Assembly (NCBI GenBank): GCA_000711775.1
Contig: ARYC01017525.1
Coordinates: 1-64,000, forward strand
Length of the DNA: 64,000 bases
Direction of reading: 5' to 3'
From: Oxytricha trifallax
Taxonomy: Eukaryota; Ciliophora; Spirotrichea; Sporadotrichida; Oxytrichidae
Under the pieces are notes generated by a model that was not told the origin of the DNA, did no database searches, and worked only from the letters and a program-made list of their open reading frames with translations. This document shows positions 24,090 through 37,000 of the stretch, piece after piece (position 1 is the first letter of the stretch; each line of letters starts with the position of its first letter). The position numbers and the translations under genes are program-made.

Positions 24090-24910
24090 GCGTTGTTGTT
24101 CTTAGTGCCATCATCGGATTATAATTCAAAAATTGTGGTGTTCATCTCCATTTGCCGAGATCCATCACTTGGTTTAATCCCTTTGCTAGCTGAGGCATGC
24201 TTAATTCCCCTGAATCGCTTAAGGGATAAGACTTTGGGAGGAGATTGCTTAGGTTTTCTTGCCTTCATTAGTTTTGTAGAAGCTTTCAAGAGCTGTATAG
24301 TCCTCCCCGATTTTTCTAAATATATATAAAATTAGGGTAAGGCGAGATACTTGAGATAAAGGGATGACTGGTTAGCTGTGAAAACAAGTCGTCAGAGATG
24401 ACGATGAAATCGTTCTTACATCCTTAGCCATCCACGCTATTCCTGATTCCCCTTGACTTGCTGATAATATGTGAGAGATAAGCTGGCTGAATTGTATTGA
24501 GAACATTAAAGAAGTATTGTCTGTCAATAGGTTTGCATTTCCATGACATATCTGGCAAGTAGATGCTCAACTCTTGATCGTCACATACTTACAAATATAG
24601 CTGTCTCACCGAGAACTCATCATACTCTGGCACCTTAACCATCTTGATCTGATACATCTTCATAAGTCTCCTGGTTCCCTTAAAAATTAATCTCAGGTAT
24701 TATCTCTTGACTCCGTCGATTGGTAACATGTAGTACCCAACTATAGACTATTATGAGCTAACAAGTTTCGAATCTCTTAAGGTAGGTGTAAATTTCCAGC
24801 TTGGACTTAAACTTCCCGCCCAACTCGTGAGAGGTGATCCTTACTATGCTGTCCTCTGCTTGGCTATCATTCATTTGAAACTGGTTTAATGATCTTTTTA
24901 TGGAATTCAT
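24090..24910 (-). pseudogene. TBE ORF2-like (22-kDa) gene, element B
   Basis: The minus-strand ATG at 24908-24910 begins MNSIKRSLNQFQMNDSQAED. Alignable blocks with the complete TBE protein: ELGGKFKSKLEIYTYL (TBE ELIGKFRSKEDLYRYL), MVKVPEYDEFSVRQLY (TBE MIEIPNYPEISVTNLY), DDQELSIYLPD (TBE DPDVALYLPS), RQYFFNVLNTIQPAYLSHII (TBE RNFFFGVLGTLKPEYLSEVI) and LTSHPFIS (TBE LQKHPFIS). Frame changes occur after IYTYL and near the end. This three-way agreement with TBE and elements A1/A2 defines the protein as a standard partner of these transposases; its activity is unknown. Confidence 0.8.
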
Positions 24911-25289
24911 TTCTATAGATGATATTACATATAGCAAATTAAAAATAAAATATTAATACTCACCTTAACTATAAGAAAAACAGCTGTTTTAATCGTAAAG
25001 ATGCTTTTGAGCGGAAACATCTTGAGCAACATCGATTTAAAAAAAGCAAGGGGTGGTGGGTGATAATTTCTTTAAAAATTGAAATTTGTGAGTCTGTAAC
25101 TTTTTGTGATTTTTTGTGACTTTTTTAGACCTTTGAAGATTTTTTTAGAAAAATTTTTTTTTTCATATTTTGACTGACCCCTCCCATTTTTCCATTTATC
25201 TTAGTTGTTAATGATGTTAGATTAATTTAATAAGTGATATAATTTAAATTTACTAAATTCAATCTTTTAGAGATTCATAAATTTAAAAT

Positions 25290-26870
25290 GAGCGTCTTTC
25301 AAAACTCAATGTGATAGCGATGACTCACGCTTTAATTCCAAGCCCTCATTGACTAAATACCTTCCTTCAATCATCAAAATCAAAAGATTAATCAGATCTC
25401 AACAAAAGGGACTAAAAATGGCAAAGTAAAGACAATGAAAATAAAACTTTCAAGACTTATACTGATTTCAAAAAGTATTATGACCATACAGATGCCAAAG
25501 TGCCATGCTCAGAAGGGAAGATGGCTTTAAGCCTAATTACTAATTGCTACTAGAAGACTAACAAGGATATAAAAGAGCATCTTAAATTGTCCGAATATCC
25601 TCTGAAAGATCTCGACCGCTGTCTGATTAAAAACTACATTCGAGTTAAGAGATAAAATTCTCGATGAACCCTTATAGACGCGAAGACTAAAGAAGACTCG
25701 TTACTGAGTAAAAGAGGGCCAGGCAGAGCATTACCACTAAGGTCTAAACGAACTTTCAAAAGTAAAGAGTCAAGACCTCGAATGATGGCCCTGGGCAAGG
25801 CCCCCAACCTTAGAAAGACACAGCTCAACTTTCATTCTTCCTTATTTAACACTTTTCTGAGCTTGACGATGAATTTCAACTCAATATTATCTCAAAGTTG
25901 AATCAGTCCTTTATTTCAGTAAGGGATTTTTATAATAATTGTGTTGAAGCCCAACTCAAGCATTAACAGATTCACATAATTGAGTTGTTTAAGATTCGAG
26001 AGATTTAAAGCATAGAGAAAGAGCTAAAATTCTTCTCAAAATTTCAAATCTTAAGATTTCACTTGACCGCAGCATCGGTTATTAAAGAGCTACCATTAGA
26101 GGGTTAAACTCTGACATAGACTCTACCCAAACTTGAAGCATTCTGTTGATATTCAAGCTTTTGATGATGCTGAGAAGAATATTTTAGGAGTTATGGCATC
26201 ATCCATAAAAAGACACCTGAAGGATGCCAACTAATCAATGACTATTGGTTTCGTCGGCCTCTTGCTCAATTTGAACTCTCTTTCTTCTTTAAAGTCCTTT
26301 TCCTCACAAGAGAGCATTGCCACGTTTTAACAATACATAAATAAGAGTGAGTTCAATGATAAAGATGCATTGATGATAGTCAAAAGTAAAGATAACTTCC
26401 TCTTCAGTAATTTCATTCCAACAGTGAGATATATAAAAAAAATTTTACAGAGAGGATTTGATCACAATGATCTGTATATCAAAAGTAACACAGGACACGT
26501 CAAATGTAAAAAGTGAGCTTCTAGGACTTTCTTATAGAGGAGAATACTGTGGACAATGATGTCTGGGCGAGAACATATAAACTTGTAACTGGAGCGATTA
26601 GTTGTAGTACTTCAATCTGTCAAAGATTATGAACTTGATCAATTCGAGTAGTTATTTGACTCAGATGAAGCCTAGTGAATGCGAGAAATTTGCAGAATGC
26701 AATTATCGGCCTAAAATTAAGGAGACTCATCTAAGATTGATGGCAAGTGTCAAGAGATCTGGGATGAGCTTAAAAACTCTTAAGACTCAGAACAAATCGT
26801 TTCCCTAGATAGTGTCATCAGATGCTCTATATCATTGGAGGATAACTGCCTGGACTATCGATAATTTTTA
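25290..26870 (+). pseudogene. Element B third gene, N-terminal part, unrecognised
   Basis: Protein-like stretches on the plus strand: KTYTDFKKYYDHTDAKVPCS with EGKMALSLITNCYQKTNKDI (about 25450-25570), a basic region GRALPLRSKRTFKSKESRP, then DEFQLNIISKLNQSFISVRD, FYNNCVEAQLK and ELFKIREIQSIEKELKFFSK (about 25865-26045), and VLQSVKDYELDQFEQLFDSD near 26600. Several frame changes and TGAs separate them. It occupies the position of the TBE zinc finger/kinase gene, but neither a C2H2 finger nor a kinase motif is visible. Directly followed by the SecA-like domain, possibly in the same protein. Confidence 0.5.
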
Positions 26871-26929
26871 ATCATCATCATAATAACATTTAAATTTAGA
26901 TGCCTACTGCATCTGACAAGACTTGGGTT

Positions 26930-27973
26930 CAAGGACTCTTAGCATGTTACTGGATTTAATAGGGGAAAAGGTTGTTATTGTAGTTACAAACAAGATCCTA
27001 AAATTGCAGACTTAGAAGTTTCTACAACCATTAGCCATTTAGTTTCAAATTGAAACAATTGAAAATTTCTTCAATGCCAAAAAGCATTATGATACATTGA
27101 TACTTGATGAGTTCGATCACATTACCTGAAAGTATCCCTTTTAACATCACGATGGCAAATTGTACGGGATTTGGGATGTGGGATTGACGAAGTCCTTCAT
27201 GTTCAGTGCCACTTGTGATAAAGATATTTTAAGAGTGCTCGCACAAATTTGTATTTAGCCTTAGGTTTTGAAATTTAAGTGTGAATAAGAAATTTTGAAT
27301 GACTTGGTTTAGGATTAAGGAGGTGATATCATTGCCTGCTCAAGTGCTGAAGAGAGAATCTCAATATTTTAGAGCGAGATCGAGGAACGTGGCCATAATG
27401 TGCTCTTCAATATCTTCTGTAATGGTCACGTAAAGAAAGTTGTGAAAAGCATGATTGAACAGATTGAATTGCTAAAGGTGAGAGTGAGCATCTCTTAATC
27501 CATTCTGGAGGAGATTCAATCTTGGCAGAATGGAGTTTTAATCCTTAGCCAGGATGAAAGTTGCCATTATAACACCAGGTTTAGAGAGGACGCTTAAGTG
27601 ATTATTGGTGTGACATCCATTCCGAAGGCCAATATCTGTAGATGAGAGGTAGAGCTCAAGAAGCATGGGTGCCTTGCAATCGAAGTATTTTCCGATCTCA
27701 ACCTTACCCAAACAGCAAATTTTTCACAAGATGAAATAATTATGAATCGAAAAACCTGACAAGTTAGAATAGCTAGTGGCACTGGTCTATAAAAAACGAT
27801 TCAGCAAAGTGCTTTAAGAAGCAGTGTCTGATGCTTAAAAGGAGAACGATGTTGTGGCAAGTCTCAATGACTTAAAATAACTGATTAGTGCAAGTGCATA
27901 CAAAAGACTTGCACAGAACATGAAGGTCTGAAAGGTCAAGACTAAGATGCAAATGTAATAATCTTGTGTTTGA
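26930..27973 (+). pseudogene. SecA-like DEAD-type ATPase domain, element B
   Basis: From about 26960 the frame reads GEKVVIVVTNKILKLQTQKF, then IENFFNAKKHYDTLILDEFD (DEAD-box Asp-Glu) and GIWDVGLTKSFMFSATCDKD (motif III, SAT). A second RecA-like half follows: GDIIACSSAEERISIFQSEI with EERGHNVLFNIF, ANICR, VELKKHGCLAIEVFSDLNLT, then a helical tail. It parallels the SecA-like gene of element A1 (VDEYD, CLTGS, PLIIVGGRTCQVIES, NGGLHLVKIDVN). The frame is open from 27061 for about 180 codons before the second of its TGAs; a frame change lies near 27745. The last TGA is at 27971-27973. The TGAs at three places fall where Trp would be acceptable. Confidence 0.65.
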
Positions 27974-28840
27974 TATAATGCAAAAGTTGATCTATAATTG
28001 AATTGCCCACCTATTTCCTTATGATTTTTACTAATTTAATTATATGCTTTAACTTTCAAATAGTTATTTGTATAGATTTTTAATTATATTATACTTTGAA
28101 TTTTTTTGTTTATAAATTGACTCTTAAAATTGTTAATTTTAAGTGAGATATCTATTGATATAACACTTAATGATATGTTGTTATAAAATAAATTAAATCT
28201 ATTGAATTAAATTAAGATGTTAATAATAACTAAGAATAGGATCCTTGCGAAAAATGATCATCATGAAACTTAATTATAATTAGTTGTTAATGTTTTAAGA
28301 AAACTGCCTTAGTTTATACTATCATATAATAACTAATAGATATTTAAACTAAAAGATATTTAATTTATTTAACAAATGAATAGTTAAACTTAAATTTTAT
28401 ATTCAATGAGTTATAAATGAAGTCGTAAATAATTCAATGTAAAGAATTTCTTAAATTAATAACATTTTATTATAGAACAAATATTAAAGTAGAGTTAACA
28501 AATCGATTGAGAATCATTTTTAAACTCTTGGATACGTGTCTATATATGAATTAAAAGCTTACTTAGCAAATTTTCTAAATAAGTTCGAAAGATTAAATTA
28601 CCTAGGATGAAGAATCTATAATTTAGAGGAATAAATCAATCATTAATAAACTTTTTTACTTCTGGAAATCCTTCTAAGATAATAAGTAAGCTCATTTCCC
28701 AAACATATTTAATGATCTAGTCGTTCTTGAATTGCTATGAAATGACAAAGATTGAATTATTAAATATTAATATAGTTTATTAGATCCCTTTCAACAATTA
28801 AATACACAGAATAATCCTAATTCGGTTGCCTGTGTATCTG
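27974..28840. other. AT-rich stretch without recognised genes
   Basis: About 80% A+T; only short chance frames. Confidence 0.5.
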
Positions 28841-31800
28841 ATTAAAAGCACAGGATGCTGTACGGAGCTGAATGATTTAAATTGAAAGCATATTTTATGA
28901 CTAGGAATTTTGAAGTTGACTGCAAGTATAGACACAATCTAGCTTAGCGATGACCTCAATTGATGATTCCTTTTGGGGAGGTAGGAAGGAAAACTATCTT
29001 GGTTGTTATCCCCCCCAATGCTAATTCCATAAATTTACAATATATTTATCTATTTAATTAATTTATTTATTAAATATTTTATATTATTACTATTGATAAA
29101 ATAATTTTGGATTAATATTCAAATATGATATAACATTAATAATTTATTCCAGGAGTAATTAAACGTGCAGCTTTGTCATTTTTATACTCAACAACTGGCA
29201 CTGACAACTGTTATTTTACACAGTTTTTAATTCCAAACAGTTGTTGCTTTTCGCTTTTATAGCATTTATGACTTGTTAATAATGAGTAAACTTCATTTTC
29301 AATTTTCATTTTAGCTTTTTATCAAAATATTTAATAAACATTGAAGTGTGATAAACACTAAGTTAATATCAAACTCTTCAGAGCAGAAACACTCAGTGGA
29401 CTTAACCAATCTATATTAAATTGCTTTTCCTAGTTAATTATATGATGAATACAGTAATGAGTTATTCTTTAAATAATTTTGATATTAATTTATAATTTAT
29501 AATTTACTTACTCTGAGACTGTTGTTGAATTCTCCTACCTAATATAATATCCTAGCAGCAGCTATTAAGCAACTCCATTTTCATATAACTGAGTTACTCT
29601 GCCCTCTTTTATAGTAATCTCATAAGTTAATTTGTATTAGTTCTCACTCTGGTTGAAGATGATGAAGTATTCATATGTTTAGACTAGACTACTTGAACTC
29701 AAATTAAGCTGATTTGAGTGATTATAGGCAAACTGTGAAATAATTGAGTGAAATAGCAGTGCCTATTTTATTTATTCAGTAAGAATATTCAGATTCACCA
29801 GAAAATGAATGGTATTTAATAATTAAATACATTAATTTATAAGTTAAGTAAACTTAAAATAAAATAATTAATTATTATGTATAATATAATAATTTAATTT
29901 AATTTAATTAAATTTAATTAAATATTCTAATTACAAATAGTTTCTAAGATGAAACTGAAGTATTTATTTCGATGCTGATATGGGCTCCAACCTGAGCAGC
30001 TATATTTGAATTGTAGTAAGACTTTAATTTTTAGCTATGGAATAAATTGAATTCCTCAGTAGTCTTATTTATCCTCAATTGCTCCAATCATTTAAGACAT
30101 TACAATTAATTAAATAAAATTATATTAATTATAATAATAACTTCAGTTGTAGAATATAAAATAGTTTATATGGTTATTTACAGTGTAAATGTCTAGTCTT
30201 GAGAGCAAAACTGCAAAAGCACTGGAGTCCAAAGGATCTGCATATCCACAAAATGTCTTGCTTAGATGCCATTTACTTGACTTCTTATCCTCAGCAAGGC
30301 ATTTAATATGAGGCTAGTGGATTAAACAGGGAATCTAAATCAATATCAGTAATAATTAATGGAAAATTCTGATATGACGGGTAAACTTCAAAAACATATA
30401 AGCAACTAAATGAATAGTATATGATTCATGTTATTTATATTTTAATTGTTAGATTAAATAGTAATTCTTATATTATGTACTTAATATGTAATTTGCATAA
30501 TTTTACTTAATATGTAATTTACATAATTTTTAATTGATCTAAATAACAAATTGAGTTGATTTAACTATATTTTTGGTAATAACATTCAGAAGATAAAGAA
30601 TTCAGCAAGGAAATGATATAATTCCTTGCATTTGTGAGATCATGAAAATAACTGTCAAAACTAAGGCTTCTGTCTAACAGCTACTATGTCACTTTAACCA
30701 TTCATTAGTTAATGCCAAAGTAAATTACGAAGTGAGCATTTCATTTATTTTTAGAATAACTCCAAATAGATAAATGCTTGAAACTATAGAAATTAATAGA
30801 TAGTAAGTGGAAATTGATAGCTTTAAGTTAGCCTGACATGAGAATTATGAGGAAGCCTCGATTTGAACTCTGAGATTTTGCAAGTCAATATGTCTACTCC
30901 CGTTCAATATTTCATATTCTAACAATCACTAAAATTTAAATTGATTAAATATTGATAATTAATTATTATAAAGCTATATAGTGATTTATCATTCTGGTTA
31001 TAGTGTGATTCCGATCTTTGTATTCATTAAGATTGCTTATATCCATTCTCAATATCAGCAAACTCTAAATGCTCCTCACTGAACATTTTCATGAAATTAT
31101 ATTCCCTCTTTAATCAAAATGAATGCTTGTTCTTTTTGAAATCTTGTAATTTTTTATTAGAGAGTAATGAGATATAGTCTGTATAGTTGATTGATATCAT
31201 TTATTGTCATTATAGTCTTTAATAAATTGATGAATATATTTAATAATTTGAATTTATATACATTGAAATAAAATGAATGCTTTTAAAAAAGATGAGCTAG
31301 TATTTATTTAATTTAATAGCCATGAACTAGCAAGAATAAATTGCTGGAGGGAGAACAAATGAATCTTTTGCAGGAGCAACTAATAACTACAAATTGGTAT
31401 TATTTATTTTATTAGAGCTTTTATAAAATTAATTTAATTTTTCTATACATGAATAAGTTAAAGATAAGATCTATTATAAAATTATGTCTGTCAATCCTAA
31501 CCTAAAAAATGATTAAAACTACAATTGTCTTTGCTTCTTGTTGATATCTTTAAGCTTATTCATTTAAAATTCTTTGTATTGCAATGAAACTCTGGTAAGT
31601 TTTATTGCATATCTCTTGAAACTGTCTTATTTGATTTTGTTTAATCTATTTTCATCTTCTTATTTCAAGCAAACCTGACTTACTTATTACACTATTTCTT
31701 GTCTTGTTTTTTATCATGAATCTTATCACTTTGAGATAATCCTCAATAAAATTCTTAATATAGAATTTAGTTATCCTTTACTTTTCATTTCTAGACTTTC

Positions 31801-33010
31801 CTTGCCAATTAATAATTGTTCATTAGAGTTGTGATTGTATACATGATTTGCAGAGCTATTTTTGACTAATCTGGCAAGTTCAATTTTAATAAAATCTGTT
31901 TCATTTGGTCAGTGTGGATGGATCAAATCTATTAAAAATTACTTTCATTTTGATATTATCTTCTATATTAAAAATGGCAAAATATCAGAACATTCAAAAA
32001 GAAGCAACCCTTTTCAGTTGCTCTTATAAACTTTACTTAATGTCTATGTATTTATAAACGAATTTGCTTATTGACTAAGCTATTGTGTTCCAATAGTCCC
32101 CCCTACTTTTGACAAATAACCTTGATTAATTTTACTGATGTATTAATAATTCTAACATTCTATAGGTTTCCATCCTCTTAATTGCATCCACTTTATTTGA
32201 TCTCAACATGTGATGCTCATTGTTCTTCAATAAAAAAAATCCTAGTAATTCAGTTTTTGTAGTTAATTACCAATCTTCTTGATGTAATCACTATCTGCGA
32301 GGACAATAATTAACTGCAAGTTTGATCTCTCCTGAAACATATTTAGGTAACTTGAGGCTGTTTTCCAAAGTTAACAACTATCAATAAATTAAATGTAACT
32401 TTTACTTTGGATGATTAGTTTGGTTTGGCTTATAGTATCAGCTAATCAGGTTTTTTCAAACCGAATATTATGAGATAGTGACTATAGTTTGGGAAGTCTT
32501 GTCTCATTCCTGTTTAAAGGGTAGGACTTTAATTTTTAAATTAATGTGAGGGTTGGATTATTCTTAACTTCTTTGTTTTCTTATGATTATTAAAATAAAT
32601 GACTTTGATTATTCTTTGGCATATCCTGTACTTGAACTAGTACATTCCTAATATAAGCAATAGAATCCTTTAGAGTGATGATCTGTCAATAAAGCTCTTA
32701 ACCAAACGCTAACTAAATCTCTAAGGTTACTCTAGCTCAAGGGTCCTGAAGAATTGTCTTGAACATATATTTCATTGGCAGAGTAAGCTATGTGAGTCAA
32801 TCATACTGTACAAATCCCAATGGGCTGAAAAATACATCTATCTATCATGCAATATTTGTAGCATTACCAAGCATTATGTTTTCAACAGTTTTATACCTTA
32901 TTTTCATGAGATGGAATCGTTTGAATAGACTTAGGTTTTCTTCTTCAATGAGTTTTAAGTTCTGAAAAAGACTCTATGTGATCCGTTATTTTCATCTTAA
33001 TCGATATCGC
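28840..33010 (-). CDS. Probable cut-up host gene (macronuclear-destined segments), large membrane protein, minus strand
   Basis: GC-richer blocks of 100-350 bp alternate with very AT-rich spacers, as expected of micronuclear gene segments separated by internal eliminated sequences. Minus-strand readings of the blocks look protein-like: DHHSKGFYCLYQECTSSSTG and SANEIYVQDNSSGPLSQSNL (32.6-32.9 kb), NEHHMLRSNKVDAIKRMETY (about 32.2 kb), REYNFMKMFSEEHLEFADIE (about 31.05 kb), a transmembrane segment SISTYYLLISIVSSIYLFGV (about 30.8 kb), KTFCGYADPLDSSAFAVLLS (about 30.25 kb), a Cys-rich piece NNCLELKTVQNNSCQCQ (29.2 kb), and SILAVNFKIPSHKICFQFKS (28.9 kb). Together they suggest a Cys-containing membrane protein, but no family was recognised. 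Segment junction pointers were not resolved, and it could be more than one gene. Confidence 0.4.
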
Positions 33011-33263
33011 TGTCTCTTTAAATTTTCTATTTAATAATATATCCACAAAAATAAATAGAATTTAAAATTATAGATTGATAATATTATTTAAGGAAATTAT
33101 GTGCAACATTTGATTATTATCATCAAACTCGATTATAATTTCTTAATTATATTGGTACTGTTAATAAAAGATAACAATCACATGCAAAGATAACATCAAA
33201 TATAAAATAGCTGTTAAATAATAAACTAATTCTGAATCTGTAAAAGTATATTACTTATCACTA

Positions 33264-33640
33264 TTGTAGGAATACATTCGATTTGGGAAAATAAATAATT
33301 AATTAATTAATTAATTATTAAAATAGTGGCAGTAACTTTGTCCTAGCCTAGATAATATGGTACTTATTCGATAGAGAATTCAAAATTAGATGAACTTTAC
33401 TACTGGCGGTACCCCTCTATCGCATCCCCAAAAAGAGATATCTCGACTTTAATTTTGACAACAAAATCAACTAAACAAATCACATAAAATTAAAGTCGAG
33501 ATATCTCGTTTTGAGGATGCGATAGAGGGGTACCGCCAGTAGTAATGTTTTGAATTCTCTATCGAACAAGTACCATATTGTATAGGCTAGGACAAAGTTA
33601 CTGCCACTATTTTAATAGATAATTAATTAATTTACAATTT
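33264..33640. mobile_element. TA-MITE end carrying a palindromic core, copy 2
   Basis: The left end TTGTAGGAATACATTCGATT is the same terminal repeat as the MITE copies at 11.6 and 59.8 kb and follows TA (33262-33263). Inside, arms at about 33315-33460 and 33480-33625 are near-perfect inverted copies (GGCAGTAACTTTGTCCTAGC; GGCGGTACCCCTCTATCGCA). This core is unrelated to the core of copies 1 and 3. The right terminal repeat is not recognisable, so the right edge is approximate. Confidence 0.8.
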
Positions 33641-34630
33641 GACGCTATTTATTATCCAATAGATATTACTTGAATTTTATTTAGCGACTTATTCAAATTT
33701 AAATTTGATAGATTTAATAATTTTTAATAAATTGTTTATAAATAAAAATTGAGGTAAATTAAGAGTTCGATGAGCTCATGCCTTGATTTCAACTTAATCT
33801 CACACTTGCTATATCTATATATAGCGAGGTCTCTAATCTACTATTATTTAGCTATATTTTTATCATTCCTTTCTTCACTGTTAAGAGTCCTTCCTCTCAG
33901 TTGTTTGCACCACACTTCTTTATGCTACTTAGACTCTAATCAATTTCTGCTTATTTTAGTCTTCTAAGCTGGTTTATATTAATAATTATAATTTTTATTT
34001 TTAATATTAGTTTCTTCGATATAATCATTTCACTCGATTGTAGTTCAATTTAACTTTATTATTATACATCAAATTAATTAATATTTAAATAATGGCGAAG
34101 TTATAACATTTAAAGTGTATTCAAATGAATCAGCATTAGATAGGTAAAAAATAAATACTTTTCGTTTAGGTATAAACAAATTATGAAATTAATTTTATAT
34201 TATGGTGAGCATTCGTTTTAAAAGGTCAGTAAGTTTAAATTTTATTTTCTAAAATTAATCAGATATTGCTATTAAAATAATAAACCTCTTATAAAATACA
34301 ATTTGCTGTATTTTCTTAACTAACATCATTTATGAGATATTATTTTTCTCTTAAGTATAAGCATATGATGAAGTTTCTGTCCCTTGTTTCAAATCTTACC
34401 ATTAAGCCACCCCCAGATATTTAATTTATTTTCTAATATTATGATTGAATTCATTTTTGCATTAGTACATTAGCTGTTAATCAGATGTCTGCTATTGTGA
34501 TTGAATTAGATATCCGGTTTTAAATCTAAGGTATCATTGCTCTCTGTTAAGTTCTAATAAATTCATTCTTCTCTTATTTTGTATATTTATTTAAAATTAA
34601 AATGCAAAATATAAGTACTAAAGTTAATTA
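33641..34630. other. AT-rich stretch, weak frames only
   Basis: A C/T-rich patch at 33770-33970 has an open frame without recognisable motifs. The rest is AT-rich. Confidence 0.4.
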
Positions 34631-35925
34631 CCTAGAAGTATAATAACTCGAGTGAATCAGATTCCATGACCTACTCCATAGCTGTTCCTCGCCTTCATTC
34701 TATCTAATCTGCTTTTTTTATCAATCCATGAATTCTTTCCTCTTCTCATAGTTTTCGAGTTCACTTGGTGCCCCATTAGCTTCGTCCTTTTTGATTTTTT
34801 CTGAGTTTCAAAACTTTGTCCCCTTGTCCTCGCTTCTTTCCATGCTAGACTTGGCTTAAGTTAAGAAGAAATACCCTTTTACTGGCGACTATTCCTCAAT
34901 AATCTCACTGAACTTCCCCTCACACTCCATGAGTTCTTGTTCAATCTGTCCTCTTGGGTATTCCCTTTAGACTTAGTCATCCCATCCATCAGTCTTTGGG
35001 TTGTAAAAGAGAGTCTGGTCCCAATTCCTCGTTTGCTACTTGCCAAATTAGCTTGGCCTTTCTTTCCAAGTCTCTAATTGCCTCATCTTCACTTATGGCT
35101 TTCAAGATCTGCTAATCTACATTTTAGTGAACCAATCTCCAGGTTAAACATGAGGTAGTATCTTCACATGTTCAATCAATCCTAGCAAAGATCTTAAATA
35201 CTGGTTATCTTATAGTTCTAGATGCTAGTAATTTATAATCAGTGTTGCTAGAATTCCGCAGTCTTTTAAATCCTCCTCCTTTTTCGCCTCTGTCATCCTC
35301 ACAAGTTTGTTGACTTCGAAGTCCTTCCCAGTTATCCCAGATGAAAGTTTACTCAACTGGGTTATATGTTACAATACTATATAGCTTCCTACATTTCTCA
35401 TCTTATCGAATAATTCTAAATCCTTGACTTTTCTCTATATTTATCAATACCACCAAGTTTTTGCAATGCTTAACATTACTTTGCGCTTGTTGGTATTATC
35501 ACTCCTGCAATATCATAAGTTTCTCAACAATATTTACCGTTCTCCATTTTTCCAGTTAGGTTCCCAGATGCTCTTCTCCAACATATGTATTCCATTGTCA
35601 TTCAGGACACTGGTGGTAATGTCAAATACCTTACTTTTTTCTAGCTGAATTATACCCCTCAATTTGTCTGATGATTGCCTCTATTTTTTCCTCTATGATG
35701 TGATTTCCTGGGATCAGGTCAAAGTGTTTCCATTCCTGGTTGATCTCTTTTTAATGTTCGATTTACTTATCCGACCATAGGTCTAGTTCTCTAGCTCCTC
35801 TCTTTATTGCTGCCCAACTTTCTTCACACTTCCTCACAAGCGCTTTCTCGAACTTTGATCTTGTGTTTAGTCATCAGACTATAGTCAACATTCTTGTCAC
35901 CATCGGGGTCCACCTTTCTTCTCTT
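34630..35925 (-). pseudogene. Unknown repeated gene family U, copy 1
   Basis: The minus strand is GC-richer than its surroundings and reads, in pieces: VDPDGDKNVDYSLMTKHKIK, KCEESWAAIKRGARELDLWS, KQIEHQKEINQEWKHFDLIP, IIEEKIEAIIRQIEGYNSA, then MTEAKKEEDLKDCGILATLI, LRSLLGLIEHVKILPHVQPG, NWDQTLFYNPKTDGWDD, GQIEQELMECEGKFSEIIEE and a charged C-terminus. Several frame changes and TGAs are needed, so this copy is decayed. The DLKDCGILATLI block recurs as DPEDCGVIAVLI at about 45.5 kb in a similar context, proving a repeated family. It is highly charged and mostly helical; no known domain was recognised. Probably a germline-limited transposon gene. Confidence 0.5.
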
Positions 35926-36565
35926 ATTTTGTATTTTTATTTAACATTAAAATCAATGAGGTTGTAAAAAATGCCGAAAAATATAATAAGTCTTTTACTA
36001 ATTTAAACTAAAATCTTCATATAGAGATTATGCTGAATGATATTTAAAAAGTTATTATAAAAATTTTAAGATATTATTCAATTATAAATCAATATTTATA
36101 GCATATAATTGGTGGCTTTACCAAATGCTATATAAATTTAATTAGCTTCTTATCAACTGATATAAAAAATCTTGAATAATTTGGATGTCAAAGGTTTTAC
36201 CAATTTAAGTCGAAGATGCTTCATTAAAATGAAATTAAACTTTGAAGAATAAATAATAACAGAAGCTGTATGTTACTATTATATATAAAATAGGTCCTTC
36301 TAGATTTAAATATTTACTTGAATCGCAAAAGTAAATTTATTTTCGGTCATTTATTATTATGAAAGGATTTTAAATTAGACAACAGCCAGCATTTACGATA
36401 TGTAAATCCAGTTACATTAGTTTCATAACTTAAATAACATCATTTCTAATTAATATTTTCATTCGCTATATATTAATGTTACATTATAATTAGGTTTTTC
36501 TAACTACATTGTGAGTAAACCTAATAGCATTACTATACAATAAATAAATTTGCAGACTTGAAAGC
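35926..36565. other. AT-rich stretch without recognised genes
   Basis: Nothing protein-like seen; about 78% A+T. Confidence 0.45.
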
Positions 36566-37000
36566 ATGAGTTTCACAACCAACCTTAGTTTGATTAAAAA
36601 TACTTCTTTCATTTTAGAAGTTAACTCAGAGAGTGCTAGTGAAGTGTAAAACTCTAGTTATTTCAGCCATTTAAGTTTTATTGGTTCACTTATGAGACTT
36701 CCAAAAGTGGCTCTTTAACATTTGTGTTAAGGATTACTAATCTACATTGTTAATAGACAAGAAAATTAAGGCAATTATATTTTATTATATTTTTACTAAT
36801 ACTTATTGATTATAAATATTCCTTTTGATGACATCACACCCCTTGCTTAAATTTTAATAAAACCTTCTTCCTGTTTCTAAATTTTAATATTTGGTAGATC
36901 TAATTGGCTAAAAGATCATTTTATAATGGATATGTCCTTGAGATTCTCATTATCAAACTTAATCTTAAATTAAAATTACAAAATGATATGTTTTCAATGA
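36566..37000 (+). CDS. Possible unrecognised frame, 144 codons
   Basis: The ATG at 36566 opens MSFTTNLSLIKNTSFILEVN and runs to TGA 36998-37000. The first 60 codons have codon use compatible with coding; the later part is increasingly AT-rich and may be chance read-through. No motif recognised. Confidence 0.25.

Larger units (their letters stand above)
22950..27973. mobile_element. Element B: TBE-like transposon lineage with a SecA-like third gene
   Basis: Gene order and orientation (transposase forward, ORF2 reverse, long ORF3 forward) are the same as in the TBE at 49.5 kb, and the ORF2 proteins are homologous. The third gene differs: a SecA-like ATPase in place of zinc finger plus kinase. 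No C4A4 terminal repeats were found at either side, so the ends are lost or of another sequence; limits given are those of the genes. Multiple frame changes make this an old, inactive copy. Confidence 0.65.

Noticed and set aside
33264-33640. A full MITE with two matching ends
   Set aside because: The right terminal repeat could not be found, so only one end is claimed.
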